A stretch of DNA of 64,000 nucleotides from assembly GCA_030549495.1 (NCBI GenBank), contig JAUIRK010000950.1, positions 62,001-126,000 on the forward strand, given 5' to 3'. Both the position numbers and the translations under genes were made by a program. Source of the stretch: Nectonema munidae (lineage: Eukaryota; Nematomorpha; Nectonematoida; Nectonematidae). The notes beneath the pieces are model-generated. The model made no database searches. It was not told the origin of the DNA and saw only the letters and a list, made by a program, of their open reading frames with translations. Of this stretch, positions 44,201-55,504 are shown one piece after another (position 1 is the first letter of the stretch; each line of letters starts with the position of its first letter).

Positions 44201-45285
44201 AGGAGGATATCGATTGAAAAAATGCTTTGTAGTATTTTTAGCACAATTAGAGTATAGTAAATGAAGAAAACAATTTTTAAAAGAAATCAAATGAAATCAA
44301 TATTATTAATCGATACAACAAAGTCGTACTCATTTACATTCATGAGAATTCAACTATACTGTTGATCTAGATGTTGTTGATCTTCATGATTATTACCATT
44401 ATCATAAACATGGTGACAGCGCCATCATCATTTTCACCTGGAGTCTTACAAAGAACATTGTCAAAGCTAAAAGGCGCCTTCCATATCCTACTTTCTGCAC
44501 AAGATTTGAAAAATCTGGTATATCTTAAAGATATCCTTCTTTTATTTTTAATTTCAATAATCCCATTTTTGCACCCATCCTCCCCACCAAGATTGAAGCA
44601 GGCTAAGCAAGTGTTGGGTTATTCTTGTAGAATACTCTAAAAAGAAAATGCTTAGAATATCTCTCTTTGGCGGGCGGCATAAGATTATTTCAATTTTAAG
44701 GTAGTCGTGGATTGAGTATAAGCATGGTTTGAGCTTTCCCGGTAGCAAATGTTTAAAAATAAAAAGAGAAAAAAGGAAACATGTGATAAATACACGTGAC
44801 CTGTAATATGGGCAATTTTTAAGTTTATATTTCAAGGATGTTAGCATGGAAAATAAATTTGGATCACTTAATGCAAAGAACAAAAGGAAGAACTGATGGA
44901 ATCATCTCTAAGCGATGCATGCCTAAAAAGATTTTATAAAAGAATAAGCACAATACACACTTCTATCACAATAGTCCCAAGAAACAATGCGCATAGCGTG
45001 CAATGATTACAAGCGAGGGAGCTGCTACACTGAATCCAGAGACACGCACCATTGCATCCATCACACATGACTACTGATGCACTTTTGAACACATCACTTC
45101 AACTAATGGCTCATAATTACATGTACACTGAAGCATACCTCATTTGAGGTTGTGAGCGGGAGACGGGCGGGGAAGGCAATGGCACGGTAGAAGGAAAAAA
45201 GGCGATTCTACATCATACCTACTCTTTTGCAGCAAAAGAACATTACAATCGCAGCATTTCTTAGAAAAATGAATCTAGCATTCTA
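41291..45285. other. Region upstream of the RIM-like gene
   Basis: The promoter of the RIM-like gene should lie at its left side, but no element can be named. Short degenerate repeats of a gggtcaataaagttaaaa type occupy 42457-42547. A plus-strand frame (43205-43690, 161 codons, Leu/Ile/Ser rich) has no recognisable motif. A (TCA)n microsatellite is at 44046-44069. The GC-richer stretch 44900-45240 looks foreign but was not identified. Confidence 0.4.
44046..44069. repeat. (TCA)n microsatellite
   Basis: About eight tandem tca/atc units. It could be a LINE tail like the one at 5084, but no LINE coding sequence adjoins it. Confidence 0.8.
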
Positions 45286-47472
45286 TGGCCACTAGGGTCA
45301 TGACTTTTTTTATTTTATCTTTCCTGTAGCATAATTTGATGAACTATTAAACAAAAATTAATAAAGTTTATGTAGTTTTTAAAGAAAGTTCACCCCATTT
45401 GAAAAAATAGTTTCAACTAGAAGAAAACGTGTAGAACTTTTTTATTCATTCAAAAAATGTATCAAAGTTTGATAATATGAATCTGGTTCCAATTTTTTGT
45501 TTTTTCTTGCAGATATAGTATAAATCTTGAAGACATTTGATTGCACTCTCTGCACATTGATTTGTTCGCGCTACATTCAGCGTTGACTCTTCTTGACTCC
45601 AAAATTTCCTGACAACATTCAATGTTTTTTTACAAAATTGTAAACTGTTGCACAAAAGCTTCTTTTTTGAATTTCTGATCGCTGAACCAAAATTGAGCCC
45701 ATTGGTACGAAATAAACTGCTATGTTTTGAGTAAACTTTCTCTTCTTTCAGCTAAAAGAGTAAAAGCTAGAAGAACTATTGTAGATCTTGAGTTCCATCT
45801 CGCATTGCTCAAATTTAGAATTTTTAGAAAATGTATCCTTGTAAACTTTTTATTTTTTTCGATGTAAGCAAAAACTTGAACTAAATTTTTTGAATCTCTT
45901 CCGTACCATTTTGAAAATTTTGTTTCAAAAGTTCATAATTACTTAAAAATTCTTGAACGAAAAAATATTCAATATTAGGCGAACTACTTTTATTTCCATA
46001 CTCTTGATCCATAACTAAACGTAAAACTCTGTTAAGAATATGATGCTGACAAGCAATAAATTGAGTTTTCCATATCTTTGTGAACAAACTTTCTTTGTAT
46101 CTGAACAACTACCCCATTTTTTCTTCCAGTGTTGACATTGGTTGTATCTGCAATAATAACTTTTATATTATGCTATAAATTGTAGTCATCAAAAACTTTA
46201 AAAATTTCTTTAGCGATTGTATCAGACTTTCCATTTGAAAGCTGTAAAGCTTTTAATTTAATATCTCTAGTTTCATTTTTTAAAACAAGTACTTGGAATT
46301 CTTCCGCAGAAATGCGTTCCCATCAAAATGTAGGCACCAATTTTCCAGGCATAGTGTGTCTTTCATGTTTTCTACTTTTGAGCCTTTTTAAATATCGTTC
46401 TATAAACATCTGATTGTGAGGGAGTTTCAATTTCACTTTCATCTGGAGAAAAAAACTACAAACTTTTGAAGCTTTGTTTGTTGATAGTTTCAAAGTTGTC
46501 ACTAATGTACTAGCTGTTTTTGTCTTCTTGTATTATTTTGATTTCTTTTCAGTTTCAGGAAAATAATCATGATCTTTTGTTTCTGCTTCAGAATCTGATT
46601 TTGTCATTAATTCAGACTCTAAATTTACTGATATACACGTTTTGACAATCAAGTTTTAATCAATCTTTATTTTTAATCTTTTTGAGGGATGAATTGTATT
46701 AATGTCAGCAGCTTTACTTGTTGGGTAGCCAATTTTTCCTTTGCTTTCAATTTGAAGTTTATACAACTGAAAATCTTCATTACAAAGCCATTCACCTTTA
46801 ACTTTTGTGATATCAAAAAGTCCATCCAATAAAGAATTTTTTTTGTCTAACAAATTTATCATAAGTTTTTAAAACTTCTTGAATTTTGGAAGTTATAACT
46901 TGATCTGACAAATGTGGAAAGTTCATCTTGGTTTGCCATAAATGTTTAATTTCATAGCAAATTTTTTTACACGTTCTTTTCAGTTTTTAATTTCTTCTCC
47001 CAAAAAAATATATCGTCCAACAATCTGTAAGTTTGAAATAATTTTGCTTTTAAATTCAAGAGAAGCTTCTTCAAGAAGAATGGAACATCTTTTTCTATGT
47101 GAATCTTGAAACTTTAACAAATTTTGACACCAGATACTTTTATTTTTATTAACTTGTGAAGCACTGATTCGGTATGACATTTGAAAATTTTATAATCTAT
47201 TACTTTACAAAGAATAAGTTTATACTCAGAACAAAACCTAAATTAAATGCTAGTAATATGAAGTGATACGAACCTTTGAATGAAGCAGAGAATAATAAAT
47301 AAATGATAGAATGAAACAAAGCACATGCATAATGCTGACATTATGTTTAATCACTTCCGGGGTGACATTTTAACACTTATATCAAATTAAAGCTTATGAT
47401 TCTTCACAAGCTTCACAAGATACAGGAAACTACTTTTTGTTTTGTTTGAAAAAGTCATAACCCTAATGGCCA
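45286..47472 (-). mobile_element. DNA transposon of a little-described animal family, 2.2 kb
   Basis: The inverted ends match over about 20 bp: tggccactagggtcatgact on the left and, reversed from the right, tggccattagggttatgact. Both are followed by a tttcctgta motif further in. The interior carries a decayed gene on the minus strand (next entry). I did not find a convincing target duplication, so the superfamily is open. Confidence 0.65.
45446..47180 (-). pseudogene. Transposase-like gene of the 45286 element
   Basis: Successive minus-strand pieces read SYRISASQVNKNKS-type start (47180), LLDGLFDITKVKGEWLCNED and ESKGKIGYPTSKAADIN (46800-46700), STNKASKVC, IADTTNVNTGRKNGVV (46150), FIACQHHILNRVLRLVMDQE with SPNIEYFFVQEFLSNYELLK (46080-45900), and NVARTNQCAESAIKCLQDL (45560). 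The order FDITK...ESKGK.GY, DTT..NTG, C.HHIL.R.LRLVMD matches an uncharacterised protein family found in many copies in arthropods and cnidarians. DTT followed by CQHH suggests an acidic catalytic core. Several stops and frame changes make this copy dead. Confidence 0.6.
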
Positions 47473-48316
47473 CGTTTGCCTAACAAGCTTATTTTTCTCT
47501 TTAAAGATCACTCCGGAAAATTTTGATCTCAAGGCTACATTAAATAACCATAAATCTTAAACAAAATTAAAAAAACTTTTTTACTTTTATTTTTTGCTGA
47601 CACAAATTAAGTTCAAAAAATCAAACAAAAATTTATATTTTTTCTTTTAATTTTAAAAATAGATTTCAGGGCCTTGGGATCAAAAATTACCCCTAATATT
47701 ATTGTTTGTTTGTCTGTAAATTATTTTTTTCCCTATTTTTAAACAAAAGTTCAACTTTATTGAAGCAAGTATAAGCCGAAAAAGATTCAACTTTCGATTT
47801 CGTTCATTCATAAACAAAATAAAAAACATCCAAATATGTAATCTATTGAACAATATCACATAAAAACTGTTATTTTTCATTTGATAGTTTGACACTTCGA
47901 CCATTTTCTACACTAAATTCCAAACAGACCTCTTTTATACCTGAATATATTTGTTTTGTGTAAAATGGAAGTTTTCAATAGTTCATCTGATGAGGATAAT
48001 CTGAATAGCCGAGTAAGCGTTTAACTTTGCTTGGTACAATAAGAAAAAAGAGAAAAGAAATTTCAAAACGACGAGTCCATATTAAAAAAGGGGAGATATA
48101 CTCAACCTTATACAGCTTTAAGGAACTAGGAAATTTATGTTCAGATTGTCCAAAGAAAAAGTAATTCTTTTTTCAGTAATAGAGATTAAGGAGGTTGACA
48201 CAGCTGATGAAATGTGTAGAGCATGCGCTACTAAAAGGAAAACACGTTGATGCTCTATGATATATTTCTATAACAATCTTAAGATCTCCATTTTAAATTT
48301 GTATATTATTTGGTTT
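47473..48316. other. Intergenic stretch without recognised features
   Basis: AT-rich. A minus-strand frame at 47680-47904 has no motif. I see no gene or repeat here. Confidence 0.4.
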
Positions 48317-48594
48317 CAGGGCCGGCCCTAGTGTTCGCGGGGCCCTATGCAAAATGGATTGCGCGGGGCCCAGTGTGGGTAGGAAAAAAGATGAAAAGTG
48401 AGAAATAAAATTTTGAAAAAAAGAAAAGGAATTTGTTTTATTACTTTTTCATTAACACAAAATGACGATCAAAGTAACTTTACTTTGCGAACCTTGCATT
48501 TAGCGAAATCATACAATATATCTTCAAAATGAAAAATGAGAAACGAGGGGCCCACTGCGGCCGCATAGGTTGCAGTGGCCTAAGGACTGCCCTC
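48317..48594. mobile_element. hAT MITE family 4 (cagggccggccc type, 278 bp)
   Basis: It starts cagggccggccctagtg and ends with the inverse, gagggcagtccttagg. Similar 8-bp flanks tttggttt and tttggtca are the likely target duplication. GC-rich ggggccc motifs near both ends surround an AT-rich core. Confidence 0.65.
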
Positions 48595-48685
48595 TTTGGT
48601 CAAGTCTGTACCCTAATTGGATGAAAGACAAATCTCATATAGAACGAATCTTGATAAAAAAAAACATAATACTACTTGTGACCAG

Positions 48686-48826
48686 TAAAGGTACCGTGGG
48701 GTGTTCGAGAAGGCACAATTGCGCTGCTTTTATCGAACTATGAGGAAAGTAGGCTTGCTGCGGGATCGAACCCAAGACCTTGAGTTATCGAAACTGAGTA
48801 TCTAACCAACCTTACTAACGCCCCCT
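48686..48826 (-). mobile_element. tRNA-derived SINE, copy 1
   Basis: On the minus strand it has a tRNA-like head with an A-box-like aaggttggttagata and a perfect B box (ggttcgatccc). A tail follows with agcagcgcaattgtgcct and acaccccacggtacctt. The tail is shared with 51039-51183 and partly with 14940. These are pol III promoter parts; it is not a functional tRNA. Confidence 0.75.
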
Positions 48827-48896
48827 ATAAAAAAGTATAAAAACCAACTAGTATAAAAAATTACAGGTCTAAAACATTGCCAAGAAAAAGTATTAA

Positions 48897-49013
48897 CCCG
48901 TTATCGACCAGAATAATCAGACGATATCTAGTATAAAGCAAATTTGTATTAAAAAGCATTAAAAAACGCAGACGATTCACATTTTTGTAAAGTCGACTGT
49001 GGTCGATAACCGG
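48897..49013. mobile_element. piggyBac-like MITE (117 bp)
   Basis: TTAA at 48893-48896 and 49014-49017 flank inverted ends cccgttatcgacca and ccggttatcgacca. The inner cagacgat-type motifs resemble the 3897/5739 family, of which this seems a diverged member. Confidence 0.7.
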
Positions 49014-49017
49014 TTAA

Positions 49018-51038
49018 ATAAATATTTAAATCAACTTATTCTTATTTATTATTGCATTCTTGTCTGGGGTGATAATAATTGAAAGCTTCCCTTTTTAAGT
49101 GTATGAAAATATCTTAGTATAATTAAAGGGATAATATATATAGGTATATATTTTACCAATTTCAAGACTTTTATCTATGTATCCATCATCTATAAATCGA
49201 ACATTTGGCTACAAATTTGAAAGTATAGCATTAGATAATTTGAAACGTCTATAAAAACTAAAGAATAGAATCTTCATAGAAATAAACGTTGAATCAGGGA
49301 GCATAGTATTTAAAAACTGAAAAAGAGTTTTTTCAGGGAGTTTTAAATTAGAAAAGGACGTATGAATGTTAGAATTATGGTACAGATTTATCTTTGAAAT
49401 TGCAATTTGCTTGAAATGTTTTCATAATTCAAAATAATTTATCGCCAAAAATAAGGATTAGGTTATCAATATTGCAAATGCATGCAACAAAGAACATTTC
49501 TTTTAACTTTTTTTAACGAGAAAATTGTCTGCTATGTTTGAATCAAATTAGCATGGATTAAAAAGATAAAGTGGATATAAAATTTTATGAAGCAGAAAAA
49601 TTGGATTACGCTGATTTTGAAAACTTATCATGAAAAAAAATGCAATATATGATGATATAACTTTATGACATTTTTCCGATATTTCTTTTCAGTGTGTCAA
49701 TCTTTAAAATAATTTTCTCGATCCTGTAGTTTAGATTTTGGCGGTCACAAAATATTCAATAACCTAGACAGTAAATACATTTTAAAATTAAAATATACAA
49801 TTTTGTATACAACTTTTACTTTTATGGTTAAAAATGAAAGAAATCTGTCAAGAACCTAAATCAAAATTCCATATAATTTCTTCAAACGTTATCTTTTTAA
49901 ATTTTACCAATTTCAAATTTAGACATAAAATAATATTCATTTTTCCCTCTATTTTTTACGATAGAACCATTATTTTTCAAATGTAGTTCGTTCTTCTAGA
50001 AAAAATTTCTTCAAAAATTCATTTGAAACAGAAAAAGCCTCCTTTATCAATTAAGCTCAGCAAATTAATTAAGTATTTAAAAACCGTCTAAAATTCTTTT
50101 TTTACAAAATAAGATAACTAAAAGTAAAAAGGAGATAATTCAAGAAGCCCAAACATATTACCTTATAGTCCTAGTCACAATTTTATCTCAAAATGAAGGG
50201 GACGGAATTCTAGGTATGGAGAAACAAAGTGAAGTAAATGAAGAAGACAACTTTAGAAAAAGAAGCATATTTAAAATTTAGCAATGCACGAGGAATCGAT
50301 ACAAGTACAGCCTTTTCAAATGTAGGGTTGAGTACCGTGAGCAGGGCTTGGGAGCTCAAGTCGGAACCGGCCGAGCCAGAGGATTTTTCTACATGGAGCC
50401 TGAAAGATTAAAAATATGGCTCCTGTGCCCGGATCCAGGCAACTTAAATACATAGTTATTTCGGAAGGATATATAGTCAAAACTTCCTAAACCCAATTTC
50501 AAGAAAAATTGAATTTTTTTTGCTAAAAATAAAATATGCCGAATTGCTAAGAAATGGGAAAGGTAAGAAGTAACTTTTTTGTGAAAAAAAATGACACTAA
50601 TGCAATCAACATTAAATTTTAGTATAAAAACGTGTCTTATATTCATCTCAAAAATGATATTGACTTTATTTTTGAGATTTCGAAGCCATTATAGCCAGTA
50701 AGTGTTGGAATAAAATTATACTATAAAACAAACGGTTATATAATTAAAAATGAGGACATTAGGGTGCTATGGGAATTTTTTTTACAAATTTTGAGGTAAA
50801 TAAACTATTTATGTTGAAACAATTGTAAAATACACATCGTAAAATTTTATGATTTGAGGCTCTGAACATTGATTATATTATAACACAATTTTGGAAAAAT
50901 TAGTCCCGCTAAAGTAATTTTTATAGAAAATGGTTATTTAAGAGGTAAATATGGGAATAAGTAGAATTTTAATACATCTATGCGACAAGACCTGTTTTTT
51001 TACCAGCAAGCTTATAGAATTAACAAAATTACTTATAA
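49018..51038. other. Intergenic stretch, mostly empty
   Basis: AT-rich without a recognisable gene. A GC-rich island at about 50335-50460 (gcagggcttgggagctcaag ... ggatccaggc) looks like part of a non-autonomous transposon, but no matching ends were found. Confidence 0.4.
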
Positions 51039-51183
51039 GGTGGCATGGCAAGTTGGTTGAGATGATGGACTCAGCACGGAAGCCTCTGGGTTCGATTCCT
51101 CATCGATACCAATTTATTCATAGTTTGACATAAGCGGTACAACAGTGCTTTGTCAATGAAAGCACACCCACGGTACATTTTTC
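51039..51183 (+). mobile_element. tRNA-derived SINE, copy 2
   Basis: The head ggcatggcaagttggttgag looks like a tRNA A-box region. The B box is perfect (gggttcgattcc). The tail has aagcggtacaacagtgctt and acacccacggtacattt. It is the same family as 48686-48826. Confidence 0.75.
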
Positions 51184-51597
51184 TTTATAGAATTATAGCC
51201 TTTTCAAAAATAGCGAGAAAAATTTATAATCAAATTCAAAAGAATTCAGGGGGGTTTGTCCTCCTTCCATTCAAAATAACTAGTTAAATATTGTAATATT
51301 TATATAAAATTCGCGAGATACTGTATTCGTGGATACATGAACATAGTGAAAATTAGAAAATCACTGAAATGAATTACAAATTAGAATATACCAAGAAATA
51401 GAAGTTTTAAATTATATAAATATTGGCTGATTGTATATTCAAATAATTTTATCTATCCTATGAGATTATTCAATTAGTGAAAATATAAACTTGCAAAATC
51501 GTTAGACCGACACATTCGCAAAAAAAGATCAACTCTCGAGAATAACAGTAATTATAAAATATAAAAACAATCGTTAGATAAAAGGAACTTAAAAAAA

Positions 51598-51603
51598 TTT
51601 ATT
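51598..51603 (-). promoter_or_regulatory. Candidate polyadenylation signal of CSTF3
   Basis: AATAAA on the minus strand, about 70 nt after the CSTF3 stop codon. It suits a short 3' UTR. Confidence 0.5.
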
Positions 51604-51672
51604 TACAACTTTACTTACAGGAGTAGTGAAAATCATACAACAAGGAAGGAAAGACTAGACATGCACACATTT

Positions 51673-53910
51673 TTATCTCTTTCGTTTGATTTGTTTAACA
51701 CTTTGACGAGATCGATAAACGTCGTTGACAGGGGGAACTTGGCTTATTAGAATTGATTCTAGATTATCAGTGTCATCTTCATCTAGATCATCTTGATCAT
51801 TGTCTTGAGATTTCATCAGAGACGATGAAATGTCTTGGGCAGTACTACCGACTAATTTATCGCTGCCATCATTCAATCCATTGTAAAGTAAGTTGCTGTT
51901 GTTTTTAGCTTCATTATTGTTATTATCAGCAATAGCTGCTTTCTCGTTTATTTGATTTGAAAGAAGTAAAGGCATAACACTTTTCTTGACATATTTACTT
52001 CCTATTTCTTCGGGTAAAGGATTAGCAAAGTTTGTGGGCTGAGTCTCAGGTGGAATCCATTTATTAATCATATCAATAAAAGGATCAAGTTTAACAAAAG
52101 GCCCAAAGAAGGAATTTGATGATGGAAGCTTTTGCAGGATATGTGTGATGAAGGAAGGATATGAAAAGGAACCATCAGAAAACTGAGACAAGCCAGCACC
52201 TGACTGATTTCGGCTGGGCTTAAATGGAAGCATTTGATCCAGGTCAGGTGAAATAACTTCGATTGTTTCGCTTAAACGTTGATCATCTTTTAGCAGGTTT
52301 TTTTCGGAAGAATTGAATGAATAATAATTGAGTCTTTTTAAGTTAGTGGAGTTACACGGCAAAAGATTTGCGTAAGAAAATCTATCAATATAGGAGAGTA
52401 TGTCATCGTAGGAGGATTGTGAGTTGAGTAAAACGGCTTGTTTACGTTGAAAAACCTTTTCTATGTTGGTAAATTCTCCAACTTGACATTCAAAAGCAAG
52501 GAATTCATTCCATAACTTGGTTTGCTGGTTCAGAGAAAGTGAGCCAGAACTGAGGACTCTTTCATACAAAACACGAGTGTTATTCTCTTCATTTAAGCTT
52601 TTGACAAAGTAAAGGTACTCACGAATGTAGTCGTGGACATGTGCAAACTTTTTGAAGCCTAGTTCAAATATCTTCAATGCAATTCCTTTATCTTTGCTGC
52701 ACTGAAATTCCAATAGAGCACTACTGATAAAGATGTTACAGTCGCTCCTGGTATCTTCTCTGCCTCTCTTAAATACTAATCTTGCTTGCTTGATTCCAAA
52801 ATTACGCCGGGAGAAATGCATATAATGAATGTAAGCGAGTGTTGGGTTTTCTTCCTTAATGCTAATAGCTTTTTCGTATATCTCTTTTGCTTTATTAATG
52901 TGTTCACGCTCTTCCTCGTAGTCAGCGTAGATAAAATGCACTAAGGAATTACTCAGCATGGTTGAAGAAATAGCTCTTTCAAATAAACTCGAACCTTGAT
53001 CCAAAAATGCCTCATACGTGGCCGTTTTGCCACCTTTTTCTTCCAAATTAGTAGAAATTTGGCGCAAGTATTGGACAGCGGAAATCCACATTTCAGGAAA
53101 GTAGGATAGGCAGAGCAAACTCTGTTCATAAACAAACATCACGCGTTTGTACAAGATGATTAGGTCTGTAGCGTTCAAAGGATTACTCTTTTCCCAAGCA
53201 ATATACTTTTTCCATATGTTCAATTGATCTTTCTGGTTGAAAGATGACGGTCTTGATGGCTCGCTTCTTCTAATGCCTCGTGTTACTGCCTCCATTTCTT
53301 TTAAGACGCGCCTGGCATTCATGTAAGATTTGCTTCGTTCTTCAATAATTTTTTTAGCAGTCGCTGTGTTGACCTCTGCCTCAAAAGTGGTGTAATCTCG
53401 CCACAAACTTTCAATGTTGTAAATCGGCGTAACGAGAGCGCGTTGATACGCCTTCCGTACCATTAAAATTTTTTGATTCTCAGCGTAAGTACCAACAGCT
53501 ACACTTGACTTAAGAAATTCTATATATTCACACCATATAACTTGTGAGCGAACATCCATTCCAATTTGATCTAGTGCAAAATCGTAGGCTTGGGACATGA
53601 CTTCTCGAAAATTCTCTGTAGAAGACTTGCTCTCCCGCACATATCTCAAGTACAAGTGCCACAAATCACAATCAAATATCTTCATTAGGCATTTTGCAAA
53701 TAATTTTTCTGCATTTTCATAATTTTTAGCTCGCATTTCTGCTTCTATATATATTTTCCAATATTTTGGTGATAATGGAAAAATTGAGACTAACTTTTCA
53801 AAAGTCATTCTTACATCATTAATTTTTTTTGATTTAATTTGAGTTATCACACTACTCCAGGCTTCTAGATTATATGGACGCTTGTTAACTATCTCCAATA
53901 ACGCTTCCAT
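51673..53910 (-). CDS. CSTF3: Cleavage stimulation factor subunit 3 (CstF-77 / Rna14 family)
   Basis: CstF-77 is the scaffold of the cleavage stimulation factor. It dimerises, binds CstF-64 and CstF-50, and acts in the nucleus in cleavage and polyadenylation of pre-mRNA. The protein has 745 residues (human about 717) and starts ATG 53910. Residues of about 5-500 are a run of HAT helical repeats, for example YWKIYIEAEMRAKNYENAEK and LWHLYLRYVRESK near the start and LYERVLSSG late. From about 550 comes the conserved region SPDLDQMLPFKPSRNQ, then GPFVKLDPFIDMI, which aligns with PDTKQMIPFQPR and GPFVQVDELMEIF of the vertebrate protein. The C-terminus is low-complexity, acidic, then basic (KQIKRKR). 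It is one uninterrupted exon, unlike the many-exon vertebrate gene. No poly(A) or target duplication marks a retrocopy, and the full open frame suggests it is functional. Confidence 0.93.
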   Translation of the reverse strand: MEALLEIVNKRPYNLEAWSSVITQIKSKKINDVRMTFEKLVSIFPLSPKYWKIYIEAEMRAKNYENAEKLFAKCLMKIFDCDLWHLYLRYVRESKSSTENFREVMSQAYDFALDQIGMDVRSQVIWCEYIEFLKSSVAVGTYAENQKILMVRKAYQRALVTPIYNIESLWRDYTTFEAEVNTATAKKIIEERSKSYMNARRVLKEMEAVTRGIRRSEPSRPSSFNQKDQLNIWKKYIAWEKSNPLNATDLIILYKRVMFVYEQSLLCLSYFPEMWISAVQYLRQISTNLEEKGGKTATYEAFLDQGSSLFERAISSTMLSNSLVHFIYADYEEEREHINKAKEIYEKAISIKEENPTLAYIHYMHFSRRNFGIKQARLVFKRGREDTRSDCNIFISSALLEFQCSKDKGIALKIFELGFKKFAHVHDYIREYLYFVKSLNEENNTRVLYERVLSSGSLSLNQQTKLWNEFLAFECQVGEFTNIEKVFQRKQAVLLNSQSSYDDILSYIDRFSYANLLPCNSTNLKRLNYYSFNSSEKNLLKDDQRLSETIEVISPDLDQMLPFKPSRNQSGAGLSQFSDGSFSYPSFITHILQKLPSSNSFFGPFVKLDPFIDMINKWIPPETQPTNFANPLPEEIGSKYVKKSVMPLLLSNQINEKAAIADNNNNEAKNNSNLLYNGLNDGSDKLVGSTAQDISSSLMKSQDNDQDDLDEDDTDNLESILISQVPPVNDVYRSRQSVKQIKRKR

Positions 53911-54380
53911 CTAGGATATGGTTACAAATATTAATCATAATAAAATAAAAAAACGAAAGCTTAAAAAAGATATTTATATTCTAAACTTAAAAAGACCAAA
54001 TCAAGCTATGAGAGCCTATTAATTTTTAAATAAGAGTAAAATGAATACATGGGGAAAAAATCAACAAATAAAAAAATCGATTATGAACTTTTTGGTTAAA
54101 AAATATTGATTATTATTAATTACGAATAATTATACCTCGAAAAAATTATTAAACTGTCTACCCAACTATCATATCCACTATAAAAATTAATTTACTTTTG
54201 AAAAAACAAATCGATATCGTTTACTTATTTACCATTTCCATTCTTGTTTAAAAATATAGCGAGAACAATAAATAAAATGTTAAATTCTATTATAACAACA
54301 ATTAAGATATTTTAGACTGTAAAATTTCACTTAAAACTTTTTAAGCATTAAAAGGTAAGAAAATATCAATACATCTATAT
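53911..54380. other. Upstream flank of CSTF3
   Basis: AT-rich sequence holding the presumed CSTF3 promoter. No initiator, TATA or other site can be singled out. Confidence 0.4.
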
Positions 54381-54388
54381 AAATAGCG

Positions 54389-55496
54389 GGTACTTTCCTG
54401 TTCTGGCCCCGCTACTCATTTTTTCAATTTTCTGTTCCATAAACAATTCCATAAATTAATAATAATTAATCGTCTGATTAATAATAAAAAAATCTTATAA
54501 ATGAACTATTTAAAACAACTCATTTGTAAACTTGACAATGAAGAGAAATGCAACATTTATCTACAAGAGGTTAGAATCTTGGAGTTGAAGCGAAAATGTG
54601 AAAATGGACACTCAATGAAGTTAGTTTTTGGAGGAGAAAAGAAGAATCGTTGGTGTTGTTACAAAAGGGGCTGTAGAAAAGAGAAAGGTATACGAACAAA
54701 TAATTGGCTTGCTGCTTCATGGTTGTCTTATGAGCATATAATTCTCTTCATTTATTCATGGGAGTATGAACTGAATTTAATAAAATATTGCGAGAGAACT
54801 TGGAATGAATAAAAACACAACCGTTGACTGTAACAATCACGAGAGAGGTATCTCTTTGAAAGCTTCTTAAACACCATGTTGTTATTGGTGGTCCAGGTAT
54901 GCATGTGGAGATAGATGAAGCATTGTTTGCCAAGAGGAAAAATCATGTTGTTCGAATTCTTCCACAACAGTGGGTGTTTTGAGGTATTTGCATTGAAACC
55001 AAGGAAGTTTTCATGTTAGCTGTTAAAGATCGCACAGAAAGTACTCTAATTTCGCTCATCAATAAATTTCATACGTCCCGGAACAAAAATATTTTTTGAT
55101 AAATGGCGTGCATATCATACAATTAAGGCTCAACGTTTTTAACAGTAAATCAGTCAAAATTTCGTGGATCCTGACAGTGGAGCACATACCCAACATATTG
55201 AACGAGTTTGGCATTCTGCAAAGGTCAGAAACAAGAGGCAATCTGGAACTGATCGAGATGCTAAATGGATATTTAGCAGAGTTTCTTTGGCATCACTCAT
55301 CTTCAATTACATTTGATAATATATTTAATACAATTCTTAAGATATGGCTGCATTTTATCCACCAACAGATTAAAATTATTTTTTGTTCTTTGTTTTCAAT
55401 ATACTTTTGTTGAAAAATTTTCTTGATTTAATACATTTGTGTTCAGTACATTTTTTTAATTACCTTAAGGTGGCGGGGCCAAAACAGGAAAGTACC
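54389..55496 (+). mobile_element. Merlin DNA transposon (1.1 kb)
   Basis: Inverted ends ggtactttcctgttctggcc on the left and, reversed, ggtactttcctgttttggcc on the right. The flanks aaatagcg (54381-54388) and aaatagag (55497-55504) are an 8-bp target duplication with one mismatch; 8-9 bp is typical of Merlin. The interior carries one IS1595/IS1016-like transposase gene. It is full length in structure but broken in frame. Confidence 0.9.
54501..55330 (+). pseudogene. Merlin transposase (IS1595/IS1016-like DDE), broken
   Basis: The first frame (54501-54812) gives an N-terminal zinc-ribbon-like part: CENGHSMKLV, then RWCCYKRGCRKEKGIRTNNW and WLSYEHIILFIYSW. After frame breaks, 54890-54970 reads GGPGMHVEIDEALFAKRKNH, the first catalytic Asp/Glu block of Merlin (VEIDE). 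Then come KEVFMLAVKDRTESTL (about 55005) and, after more changes, the final part 55230-55300 with LIEMLNGYLAEFLW, matching the usual Y..EF.W end. Several indels and stops disable it. Confidence 0.85.
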
Positions 55497-55504
55497 AAAT
55501 AGAG

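Noticed and set aside
44371-44883. Overlapping open frames on both strands
   Set aside because: No recognisable motif on either strand and no matching repeat. Not supported as a gene.
51045-51117. Functional tRNA gene
   Set aside because: The A and B boxes are present, but the cloverleaf is not convincing and the sequence continues into a tail shared with another copy, so it is a SINE.
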